The translations under genes and the position numbers were made by a program. DNA of 64,000 bases, taken from Bactrocera neohumeralis. Its lineage: Eukaryota > Arthropoda > Insecta > Diptera > Tephritidae. The stretch lies in NCBI RefSeq assembly GCF_024586455.1, contig NC_065919.1, positions 32,774,839 through 32,838,838 of the forward strand. The letters run 5' to 3'. The notes below the pieces were generated by a model. That model was not told the origin of the DNA. It worked only from the letters and a program-made list of their open reading frames with translations, and ran no database searches. Position 1 is the stretch's first letter. Each line of letters opens with the position of its first letter. Below are positions 45,588 to 54,806 of this stretch, piece after piece.

Positions 45588-46450
45588 TGGGCAGAAATAT
45601 GCATTGTACTTTGGAAAAGAGGATAATAATATTTGGTCCTTACAAAAAGGCAAAAGTCCAACTCAGATTGCCGAAATTATGAGTTGTTCGAGGAAAATGG
45701 TATAATGGTATACAACGCCATCAATTTTGTTAAAAGGGATCCAAATTTACTCAAAAATAAATAAATCCACGAAGCTCCTGGGCGTAAAACAACGGAACTT
45801 ATCGATACAGCCATCATTAGAAAAAGCAAGGGTGATCCTTTTAAATCATTCCGAGTGATTAGCGGAAATAAACAACGAATTTGGGCTTAACGTATCCAGA
45901 AGACACAAAAAAAAAAACATAAGAGCACGGCTGGACTTTGCTAAAGAACATTTAGAAAAGGACGTCAAATTTTGGAAAAGGGTTCTGTGGAGCGATGAAA
46001 CTAAGGTGAACCCTATCGGATAGGATGGAAAACCATTTCTCCATCGTTACAGGTGTCAGGCGTATAACTTCAGATATACGTACACTGCACTTGCCAACCA
46101 ATTTGGATACCTAAACATTCTCAAAAATACCATAGAACCATTCGATTTGGAATCGATGCCAGTGAATTGGATTTTTTTCCATGACAATAATCCAAAGCAT
46201 GCAGCTTAAAGTATGAATAACTGGCTCACTGAAGAAAGTATTAACGTCTCGAGGTGGTCAGCCTAAAGTCCCGATGCAAACTCGATGGAAAGTTTATGGA
46301 ACGACTTTAAGATACAGATTGCCAAGCAAAAATTTCAAAAATTCGGAAGAACTTTGTACTGAATGCAAGGGGGCATAGTACGCAATCCCACAAACGAGGT
46401 GTCAGATATTAGTGGAGAGCACGCAAAGACGATGCCAAGCAATTTTAAAA
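45588..46450 (+). pseudogene. Tc1-like transposase relic
   Basis: Plus-strand blocks, across frames: MGRNMHCTLEKRIIIFG, GKSPTQIAEIMSCSRKMVYN (helix-turn-helix), RKTTELIDTAIIRKSKGDPF, ARLDFAKEHLEKDVKFWKRV with LWSDETKVN (first Asp, about 45940-46010), LESMPVNWIFFHDNNPKHAA (second Asp region, about 46150-46205) and MESLWNDFKIQIAKQKFQKF (about 46285-46350). Many stops and indels are present. The element ends were not identified. Confidence 0.75.
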
Positions 46451-46452
46451 AA

Positions 46453-46931
46453 ATGTTGGTGTTTAAATGAGTTAAGCATCCACCCCCTTTATTCGGTAAA
46501 AGTGGCGCATCCTAATAATACAGCTCAATTCACCACAGCTGATGACACTACAACAGAACTCACCTCATCAGTACCCCAACTCACTAAACAGAAAGGAAGG
46601 ACAACGGCATAACAGACACATTCGTTTACGCAATTCGCCACATACAGTTCGGCTATAAACATTCGCATTCAATTTTACGTCAACAACATCCGTCCCGCGC
46701 GTTATAGTTAGTTATTCGGCAACAGCGATCTGGCGCGCTATCTACATACGTTACCATTTAAGTCGATTACTTAAATAAATAAAACCCTTAATTCTAAGTA
46801 AACAATATTTGTACAAAGTAAAATATTTTCGTGTTAAATAAACTTATAAATTATAAACTTCAGCGAGATTTTTATTTTATTTGTGCGTGATAACCATTTA
46901 ATAGAAGCAGAAATAAAATACTGGTTACAAA
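46453..46931 (+). repeat. LTR-like sequence (possible solo or 5' LTR)
   Basis: The stretch can be read as an LTR: it begins TGTTGGTGTTTAAATG and ends ACTGGTTACA (TG...CA). It has TATAAA followed by CATTCGCATTCA near 46660 and AATAAATAAAACCC near 46775. It is followed by ACATGGTCCTTCGAGG, a phrase resembling the start of insect BEL/gypsy-type internal regions. No second LTR and no gag or pol were found. The call is tentative. Confidence 0.4.
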
Positions 46932-47552
46932 CTTAAACATGGTCCTTCGAGGCATAGTGACAGGCACTATGGATTTAAAAAAAAAAAGCAACTAAGCACG
47001 TTTATAAAAAATAATAATAATTGTGTGTTGATTATAAAAGTGCTGTGCAGTGGTAAAATAAATATACATATATACAAACAAACTTCCATAAAAGTGTGCA
47101 GTGCAAAAACAAAACAGTGCACTGACTAACCAGAACAAAAAACAAAAAAACTAGATACAATACGCATATATGTATATGTATATAACAACCTATATGCTTA
47201 TGAATATACATACATATAACAGTGAGGTGATAAAAAAAAATCTGATAGAAAACATTGAGAAGAAGTGACACACACAAAAAGAAATTACAAAGAAAGTCCA
47301 AATCAATTATCATTTCTGGGTTCTGACGGATTGATATCTATAATATTTACAATTGGGTTATGATTATTTGTATAAAACCTTGGAATTGATTCATTAAAAT
47401 CACCACTCAGAAGTCGTTTTATCCGTTGTAACCGAGCGATCAACAAAGAAACATCATTTCTAATATGCCACAAGACAATATTAAAAATGAAGTTCATAAA
47501 CCTCACGCTGTCAGATAAAACGATATCATCCCCTCATCGCGGGTGCTAATAC
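46932..47552. other. Possible retroelement leader, no intact gene
   Basis: A-rich sequence with the repeated phrase GTGCAGTGCAAAAACAAAACAG near 47095, followed by a minus-strand frame (47303-47506) reading SLLIARLQRIKRLLSGDFNE and NHNPIVNIIDINPSEPRND. That frame resembles a retroelement-type peptide but was not assigned. Confidence 0.35.
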
Positions 47553-48679
47553 CAGGAATCAGGAATAATGGGATGCCCAATTCCTCTCTCACTGGAAAAG
47601 AGAGAACAATTGCTAAACGTCAAAACCACCTAAACTTTGACAGTTGACTGGATTGAGGAGGTTTTGACGTTTAGCAATTGGAAACGAGCGATGGCCAGAT
47701 TGAAATCTTACCAAAAAAATATATAAATGGATGGATTTGTTGCATCGTTCAAGACCTCTTATCAAAAATGCAAAACAATGAAAATTAAATAAATTTGTGA
47801 AATTTAAAGGTATTTGATGAAATGTTTTGTAATTTGAAACATCATAGTATTATTTTCAGTTGAAAATTATTAAAAACTTTTAATGATTGAGAGCTAACAA
47901 CCTTAAATCCTATTATTGGGTATTGAAAGGACAAAAGTCAGTTGTTATAATATTCTTTAAAAATATTTAAATAGTTTCTCCATATAATAAATAACCACTA
48001 TTTAGTAATTTATATTCGTACTAAATGTTGGGTATTGGGTTAATAAATGCCCAAAAATTGTTATGGGGGCATCCCATTATTCCTGCCAGGAATAAAGAGA
48101 TGTTAAACTTATTCCAGTGTGAGAGCGCCTCAAAATTAGCGTTTTTATAACATTTTCCATTATGGCCAGATTGAACAAAATTACAATTTTTGGGCATTTA
48201 TCAACCCAATACCCAACATTTAGTACGAATAAAAATTACTAAATAGTGGTTATTTATTATATGGAGAAACTATTTAAATCTTTTTAAAGAATATTAGAAC
48301 AACTGACTTTTGTCCTTTCAATACCCTATAAAAGGATTTAAGCTTGTTAGCTCTCAACCATTAACAACCATACCATAGTATTGAAAATAATACTATGATG
48401 CTTCAAGTTACAAAACGTTTCATCAAACACCTTTAAATTTCACAAATTTATTTAATTTGTATTGTTTTCATTTTTTATAAGTGGTCTTGAACGATGCAAC
48501 AAATACCTCCGTTTACATATTTTTTTGGTAAGATTTCAATCTGGCCATCGCTCGTTTCCAATTGCTGAACGTCAAAAGCGCCTGAACTCGATCAACTATC
48601 AAAGTTCAGGAGGTTTTGACGTTTAGCAATTGTTCTCTTATTTCCAGAGAGAGAGGAGTTGGACATCTCTTTATCCCTG
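47553..48679. mobile_element. hAT-like MITE unit 2, split by unit 1
   Basis: The left tip CAGGAAT is at 47553-47559. The element resumes at 48087 (CAGGAATAAAGAGATG...) and ends ...CATCTCTTTATCCCTG at 48679. Its inner sequence, such as CCATTATGGCCAGATTGAAC near 48160 and CTGGCCATCGCTCGTTTCCA near 48541, is the inverse of unit 1, so the two units lie back to back in opposite orientation over about 1.1 kb. Target duplication of unit 2 itself is not preserved. Confidence 0.75.
47560..48085. mobile_element. hAT-like MITE unit 1
   Basis: A 526-bp element has ends CAGGAATAATGGGATGCCC and GGGCATCCCATTATTCCTG and an 8-bp duplication CCAGGAAT on both sides (47552-47559, 48086-48093). It inserted into the tip of unit 2. 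Inside is a perfect 21-bp hairpin: CAATTGCTAAACGTCAAAAC at 47607 against GTTTTGACGTTTAGCAATTG ending at 47680. There is no coding content. CAG-type ends plus an 8-bp duplication fit the hAT superfamily. Confidence 0.82.
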
Positions 48680-49727
48680 CTTTCGATTTGCAAAGAAAGT
48701 AAATGAAGACTGACTACAGAAATGATCCTGTGAAGTATAGTCAGGAATAATGGGATGCCCAACTTATTCCTGTGTGAAAGCGCCTAAAAATAAGCTTTTT
48801 TTTATAACATTATCCATTATGGCCAGATCGAGCAAAATAAGAATCTTTGGGCATTTAAATTAAAACACCCAACATTTATTATGGTTGCAAATTATTATAT
48901 ATCGGACTTTTAATATATGGCGAAACTACTTAAATCTTTTTTTAAGATTTTATGGTATATTAAAACAATTAACTTTTGATCTTTCAATACTTAACAAGGT
49001 GAATTAAGCCTGTTAGTTCTCAATTAATAAATGTTTTTAATCATTTTTACTTGAAATATAATTCTACTATGCAAAACGTTTCATGAAATATATTTAAATT
49101 TCGCATTTTCTTTGATTTTCATTGTTTTAAATTTTTATTAGCTATCTTGAACGGCGGCAACAAATTCCTCCGTTCACATTTTTGGTATAATTTCAATCTG
49201 GCCCTTCCAGTCATTCCAATTGCAAAACGTCAAAACCTACCCAATCCAGTCAACTGTCAAAGTTCGGTAGGTGAGCGGCATAGATAACTTGATACGAGAC
49301 TCTTTGGTTCGAGAGAGAGCTGTCAAAACTTGCATTTTTTATAACATTTGCCAATGGTGCCACTGCTGAAAAATATTAAAATGGGTATTTAATAAATTAT
49401 ACAAAACACTAAATTAAACACTTTGAAAATTCATACATATATACATAAATGCTAAAATGCAAAATCATTAAGTAATTGACATAAACATTTATTTTGCCAA
49501 AATATGTTCGCACAGTTCAATGAAATTTCATTTCACACTAATTTCGTCAAGTAATTATAGCGCTGCTCTTCTGGCATCCCGCCTTTTTCACTAACTGCTG
49601 GTTGACGGCACCTCGATTGTGTTTTGTTGCCAGCTCAGAAATCAGATCAGGGTGCCTTGCCAGCTGACAAGCGAGAGAGCAAGAAAAGAGATTCTGATCA
49701 AGTTGGCTATGTTCGTAAATGCATCAT

Positions 49728-50317
49728 GACTTTCAGCATAAGCAACAGTAGCAACACTGCAAGTTTGACGTTTGATACTTCTTATACAATTTTTGACAAT
49801 TTGCAGATACATTTGTTTGCATTTTTGAACGCGTATAATACTAAAATAGAAATTTTGCTGAATCTAACACTAGATGAAATTTGTGAGCAAAGAAATGATA
49901 GATTTTCTTTAAATTTAAGAAAAAGAAGGGTATTGAAGTCAAAAAGAAAAATTTGTAGGTACAAATGTTTGTCTTTTAAAAGAGAAAGTATTTATAGAAC
50001 AAACTTTCGGGATTTTTAAGAAACAGTTTAAAATTTTAAATTATATTAAAGCTTCGAGCATTAAAGCCACATCTAATGTAATACTCGCTTGCGCTATCTT
50101 ACACAATTTTATCATAAATAAGGGAGGTTATTCTGAACATATTAACGATACAATAACACATGCCGATATGGAAACCAACAATGAAATCGAAGGAATTCAA
50201 GATGCCCCCATTCGCCGTGTTGATTCAGATGATATCAATGGAATCGATAGAAGAAACTATTTTACCACTCTGTTTTCATCAAAAAAAATTTACTTTACCT
50301 CACCTTCCTTTATTTGA
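49728..50317 (+). pseudogene. Harbinger transposase, N- and C-terminal parts only
   Basis: The ATG at 49726-49728 region opens MTFSISNSSNTASLTFDTSY, then NLQIHLFAFLNAYNTKIEIL and LDEICEQRNDRFSLNLRKRR to about 49950. In another frame from 49952 it continues FIEQTFGIFKKQFKILNYIK, ASSIKATSNVILACAILHNF and DSDDINGIDRRNYF, stopping at 50315-50317. The E-xTFGxxK...ACxxLHN block is the conserved Harbinger C-terminus carrying the last catalytic acidic residue. The first two catalytic Asp blocks are missing. Confidence 0.75.
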
Positions 50318-50391
50318 ATAATTTTTTTATTACTTTTTCTGATGAACTTCATTTTAATTTTTATTGTTTTCATTTACATTTTTAACTTCGG

Positions 50392-50612
50392 TCACAACTT
50401 TCTTCCACAATATATTTTTTTCCTTCTACCCGATTTAAACTCGTCCTCCATATTCAACCGTACTTTCAGCAATAACTGTGTCTCCGCATTACTGAGATTT
50501 TCACTAAAAATTTAAAAATAATAATTTATACAATTATTATTAACATAATTTAACTAAATTTCAATACAAAAATTAAAATAAAACAGTTTTGCACTTACTT
50601 TTCGTCAGACAT
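50392..50612 (-). pseudogene. Harbinger accessory (Myb/SANT-like) protein, frameshifted
   Basis: The minus-strand ATG at 50610-50612 gives MSDE, then a donor AA/GTAAGTGC at 50599. After an intron (50504-50598) the exon at 50392-50503 reads NENLSNAETQLLLKVRLNME and DEFKSGRRKK. One base more in the A-run near 50428 would extend it as NILWKKVVTEVK before a stop. Position and charge match the DNA-binding partner protein that Harbinger elements encode beside the nuclease. The splice sites are intact. Confidence 0.55.
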
Positions 50613-50785
50613 CGTAGTTAAATGCAGTAAACAATTTTTTGATAGAAATTATGAGTGACAGCTGATGCGCGTCATGATGCATTTACGAACATAGCCGTTA
50701 TCTATGGTGAGCGGTTCTCACATTTCCATTGACAGGAGAGTTGGGAATCTCTTTATCTCTGGTACGTGTAAAGTTATAGCAGAAT

Positions 50786-51236
50786 CAGTCAAAAGCGCTA
50801 CTCCCTTCCTTCCTTTTCCTTCCTTAGCGAGCAAAATGTGTTAAAAGTTGAGCCTGTGGTAAAAATGCAGAAATCAGCCATCTTTGTTTGTTTTCATTTG
50901 AACAATGTTGCCATTGCTCAATACGCATATGTATATAGTTTTGTACACATCTATATTTTCAATTACAATTTTTTATAATATAAAATATCAAAACTGAAAA
51001 AAAAATAGTTTATGTATATATTTATAAGTAATAGCATTCGACTCTGATTTTGAGTTATTTTAAGAAAATTTCAAACATATTGAAGACAACATTTATAATT
51101 ACTACATTAGATCGAGATTGGCAACCCTGCGTTGTGAGAGAGCAATCAGCTGACACGTTTCCACGGCAAAAATCCAATGCCGTGGATTCCTACGGCATCC
51201 TACGGCAAAGAGAGAAGGGAGTAGCGTTTTTCACTG
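50786..51236. repeat. Possible MITE with CAGTGAAAAACGCTACTCCC ends
   Basis: The left sequence CAGTCAAAAGCGCTACTCCC is inverted at the right as GGGAGTAGCGTTTTTCACTG, 18 of 20 positions. The flanks show no clear duplication (AGCAGAAT against TTCACTTA). The interior includes CCACGGCAAAAATCCAATGC and CGGCATCCTACGGCA. It has no coding content. Confidence 0.45.
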
Positions 51237-51399
51237 TTCACTTACATTGCGGGCCCATAATATAGGTCGTATCAGCTGACACGGGCCACAATTCTACGTT
51301 TTTCACTGTTCCAGCTATTAGTTTGCCCAATTGTGCTAAGAAATGCCGACCACTGCTCTATACATATTTTTAATATACAAGTGTGTTATGTATATCAAC

Positions 51400-51973
51400 C
51401 AGAGATAAAGAGATCCATAACTCTCCTGTCACTGGAAATGTGAAAACCGCTCACCTACCGAACTTTGACAGTTGACTGGATTGGGTAGGTTTTGACGTTT
51501 TGCAATTGGAATGTCTGGAATGGCCAGATTGAAATTATACCAAAAATATATGTGAACGGAGGACTTCGTTGCCGCCGTTGAAGATCGCTAATAAAGAATC
51601 AAAGAAAATGCGAAATATAAATATATTTCTTGAAATGTTTTGTAATTTGATGCAAAATAGAATTAATTTTCAATTACAAATGATTAAAACATGTATTAAT
51701 TGAGAACTAACAGGCTTAATTTACCTTATTAAGTATTGAAAGATCAAAAGTTAGTTGTTTTAATATACCATAAAATCATAAAAAAGGATTTAAATAGTTC
51801 CGCCGTATATCAAAAGTTCAATATATAGTAATTTGAAATCGTAATAAATCTTGGGTGTTTTAATTTAAAATGCCCAAAAATTCTTATTTTGTTCGATCTG
51901 GCCATAATGGAAAATGTTATAAAAAACGCTTATTTTGAGGCGCTCTCACACTGGAATAAGTTGGGCATCCCTG
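51400..51973. mobile_element. hAT-like MITE unit 4
   Basis: A 574-bp element starts CAGAGATAAAGAGATCC and ends GGGCATCCCTG, flanked by ATATCAAC at 51392-51399 and 51974-51981. This intact 8-bp duplication fixes the family rule. Its interior is the inverse of unit 3 (for example TGGCCATAATGGAAAATGTT near 51900 against 48822). Confidence 0.85.
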
Positions 51974-52151
51974 ATATCAACAACAAAAACAAAGTGCATA
52001 ATAAACATAAAACTAACTTCTTATAAATTAACAAACAATATACAAAGTGCATTCGGGAACATACCTGCACATAACTCACTTCGCTTTTGTGTTTTTCTCT
52101 CAGAGCAAACATACATATATATGTACATATATTTGTACATATAATTAGACC

Positions 52152-52663
52152 AGTGCTTCCCAAACTTTGTTTTGCCATGACCCGGTAATTTTCACACTGC
52201 CCTTTCGTGACCCACTTAATAATATTAAACTCAAGACGGTTACATGAGATTAAATAATACACGTTTAATAATAGTAAGAGAAATGTTTTATTAATATTAA
52301 ATTATAATATTTTGGTATCTTTGGTATCTTTGTTACTCACTTTGTAGTGCGAAGTATGTAGCTGTTGGTTATTTTTAATAATAGAGTTCAAGTTTGCTGA
52401 AATTGCTGAAATTGCTGAAAGTTTTATTCTGAGATCGGGTTCCACTTCCAGTCTGTTTCAATATTTATTTTTAAGGTAAACTAGTGTTGAAACCCCAGCT
52501 TTGTAAGTGGTTACAAAAGGCATTAAAAAAATCATTGCTTGATGAGCTAGTATTGTGTATTCTTGACGACAAGATAACCAAAAATCAATCAATGGTCTTA
52601 TGTTAAATGTATCCTTGAGTGCTGTATCAGTTGACAGCTCAATCAACGAATCGACATCTGAAT
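52152..52663 (-). pseudogene. Buster/ZBED-like hAT, 3' terminal fragment
   Basis: The tip CAGTGCTTCCCAAACTTTGT near 52152 followed by a GACCC motif is the classic end of this hAT group. The minus-strand frame at 52458-52663 reads DVDSLIELSTDTALKDTFNI, RPLIDFWLSCRQEYTIL and FVTTYKAGVSTLVYLKNKY, the C-terminal dimerisation domain (compare LPFxxTYLCExGFSxLVxxKxKxRN). The upstream part of the protein is missing. Confidence 0.65.
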
Positions 52664-53235
52664 CAGAGAACGGCTTCCGTTGAGCGCAAAAATGTTCATG
52701 CACGAACAATACCCGAACTATCAGCCCATTCGGCTCAAGCGCTCAAAATGGCATTCGTGAATGTTTTCGCTACTGAGCTAAATTCAGCTCAATTGCGGTA
52801 AATTAGTTTGTTTGCTGAGTTTATTCACGCTTGAGTTGAAACAGATCTACTCAGGCGTTCGCTCATTCGTCTCAACAATGATCGTGTTGAATGAAAACAA
52901 AAGAGCAAACTCAACGCCTATGAGCAAACTCAATGGGTATGAGCAAAGTCAATGGGTATGAGCAAACTCAACGCATATGAATAAACTCAATGTGCTTGAA
53001 TAAATGCGCAACCAGCAGCGCTGCTGCAACTCTAATGACTGTGAAGAAGATGAAACAGAAATAAATCAAAATATATAATTTCACAACAAACATATACATA
53101 GGTGTATTTATTTTCATAATAATGGCAATGGTAATGGAAAAAATAACATAATCACATTTCAATTCATACTTATTATACTTATATAAGATATGCATATTAA
53201 TTTTATTTAACTGTGGAAAGTTTTGTAAAATGATT
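52664..53235. repeat. Hobo-like hAT 3' end with subterminal repeats (tentative)
   Basis: CAGAGAACGGCTTCC at 52664 resembles the hobo tip CAGAGAACTGCA found near 63375 and 63653. At 52901-53000 an 18-19 bp unit, ATGAGCAAACTCAATGGGT, repeats about five times. Similar TGAGCAAA motifs occur in the hobo-like terminal region at 63440-63500, as expected of subterminal transposase-binding repeats. The boundary is uncertain. Confidence 0.45.
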
Positions 53236-53651
53236 TTAAAAAAGCTGTAAGCTATCTACAGATTTTGGGCCAAGCCGATTTCTTTTTTCTGTAATTACGT
53301 TTCCAGCCAAAGAAAATTCGCGTTCTGCTGATGCACTACTAGCCGGAATTGAGTGAAGTTTTAGTGCCAATTTGGAAAGTTTTGCATACAATTTTTCATG
53401 ATTTTTCCACCATTGCAATACATTGAATTCGTCTGTTATTTCTTTCCACATTTTCCTTGCAGTAGCTTTCGATTTCTTCTGTAGGCGTTTTTATCGTATT
53501 TTTTGACTTTTTTTAATAATTCCGGAAAGAAAAAGAAAGCATCTTTTCGCTTATGTGCTGCGAGGTTTGTTGCATCCAGTAAGTCATCCGAATCACTGCT
53601 CTCAAATGAAAAGTGTGACGTTTGTTTAAAACTCAATGAAAATTTTATCAA
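53236..53651 (-). pseudogene. Hobo-like hAT transposase, C-terminal part
   Basis: Two minus-strand frames, 53651-53436 (FSFESSDSDDLLDATNLAAH and a Lys-rich stretch KKVKKYDKNAYRRNRK) and 53451-53236 (MWKEITDEFNVLQWWKNHEK, LALKLHSIPASSASAEREFS, LAGNVITEKRNRLGPKSVD). The second is the hAT dimerisation domain, with WW-KNHE, PASSASAEREFS and KRNRL all present. A frameshift near 53450 separates the two. The N-terminal and central parts are at 61840-63260, separated by 8 kb. Confidence 0.78.
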
Positions 53652-53652
53652 A

Positions 53653-54077
53653 CCTTACCACTGGTGGGGGGAAATGAAAAGACCTTCATTGAGTGAGAAA
53701 TATTTCATTCTGATTTTATTGTAAATATTGTACACCTTATATACTATTTTAAGTCTTACTTATCTAGTTAAATATATGTGTATGTACGGCACACCACATG
53801 GGGTTGTTTTCAACTATACAATGCAATACATGTGTGTGTGTGTGTGTGTGCTGTCATACAAGATCTTGAGATTTTTGATGAAGAATACGGATACAATAAC
53901 CACAATAAGGGTTGTTTTTCTGTATTGTATTCTTATTACATATTTTTTCTTTTATTTTGCTGCATTGCATGTAAATGCATTATGTATGTATGTATGTATT
54001 AATATATAAATAGATATTTATATTTAGTATAATTTCGGCTTTGCATATAAATAAGCATGTTCAATGATATTTGAACA
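53653..54077. repeat. Direct repeat A, copy next to the hAT C-terminus
   Basis: A 425-bp block starting CCTTACCACTGGTGGGGGG and ending ATGATATTTGAACA is repeated almost exactly at 56928-56996 plus 61486-61837. Visible differences are the TG-run length and a few single bases. It includes a (TG)n run near 53832 and TATGTATGTATGTATT near 53982. It has no coding features; it may be an intron or insertion of the hobo-like gene. Confidence 0.8.
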
Positions 54078-54134
54078 TATTGCCGAGGGAAAGAAATGAT
54101 TATTAGTGGACTGTATATGTTTTTATGATCTTAA

Positions 54135-54670
54135 TGCCCGGTTTCACAGTCCATACTTATGTTGTACTTAAGATAAAACAGGGAAATATTGTTTTACAGT
54201 TCATACTTATGTAATGCTTAAGTACTGAAAAGGGGAGACTTAAGCAGTGCTTAAATAACAGCTGATTTTTGTTTTGAATTTGCTTTGAATTTTCAGCGAC
54301 ATCTTTCGTAGCGTAGGGCAAGTGTCCGTTCGTTTGCACTCAATAACAGCTTATGCTTTTCCTTCAGTTCCCATAGGTGCTCCGACTCGCTAGTGATGAA
54401 ATTTGGGGTTCTTTTGTTGTTTTCATCAATTTTTGATATAATTTTCCTCGCAAATTTATGTATTGTCTGTTATAATTTAAATATTTCAAACATATTTTTA
54501 TGAATGACATTTGTAAAACATATGTTGCCCATAACGTTGCCATATATCATAATAAAATTTTATAGAAATTGAGCATTGACTGTGAAACGCAAACGACCAC
54601 TCAGTTTGCAACAATACTTAGCTAAGATTTTATTTAGGCACAACTTAAGTATGGACTGTGAAACCGGGCA
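54135..54670. mobile_element. 536-bp MITE, TAA duplication
   Basis: The ends TGCCCGGTTTCACAGTCC and GGACTGTGAAACCGGGCA are a perfect 18-bp inverted repeat, with further pairing (ATACTTA and TAAGTAT). TAA flanks both sides (54132-54134, 54671-54673), which fits the PIF/Harbinger superfamily. No coding sequence. The motif ACTTAAGTATGGACTGTGAA near 54640 is repeated in relaxed form near 54195. Confidence 0.8.
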
Positions 54671-54806
54671 TAAGTATTACAAATTTCTTAACTTATCTTA
54701 TTTAAGAAAATAAACATGTTCAATTTTGAACATTCTGCCAGACAACAAAAGTGACTTCCAGCCGCAGATTTTAATCGACGTTTGGTTTTTAGTTAGTCCG
54801 TTTGCT

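Larger units (their letters stand above)
49705..50696 (+). mobile_element. PIF/Harbinger element, internally deleted
   Basis: A 992-bp element has perfect inverted ends GGCTATGTTCGTAAATGCAT and ATGCATTTACGAACATAGCC and the 3-bp duplication GTT (49702-49704, 50697-50699). It carries the C-terminal part of a Harbinger nuclease on the plus strand and a second short gene on the minus strand, both typical of the superfamily. The middle of the nuclease is deleted. Confidence 0.88.
49279..50706. mobile_element. 433-bp TIR element with 8-bp duplication, split by a Harbinger
   Basis: GTGAGCGG occurs at 49271-49278 and 50707-50714. The left end CATAGATAACTTGAT matches the right end in inverse, but only after the Harbinger (49705-50696) and one GTT copy are removed: ATCAA-GTT-ATCTATG. 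The 8-bp duplication and CA-type ends fit hAT or P superfamilies. Without the Harbinger the element is 433 bp and has no coding sequence. Confidence 0.8.
48742..50761. mobile_element. hAT-like MITE unit 3, split by a nested insertion
   Basis: It starts CAGGAATAATGGGATGCCC at 48742 and reaches its other tip CTCTTTATCTCTG at 50761. The body 48742-49278 is the inverse of unit 4 (51400-51973). The final 47 bp (50715-50761) lie beyond the 49279-50706 insertion, whose 8-bp duplication is GTGAGCGG. Removing the insertion gives about 585 bp, the family length. Confidence 0.75.

Noticed and set aside
49624..49727. Upstream extension of the Harbinger frame before 49728
   Set aside because: It runs outside the element across its left terminus, so it cannot be part of the transposase.
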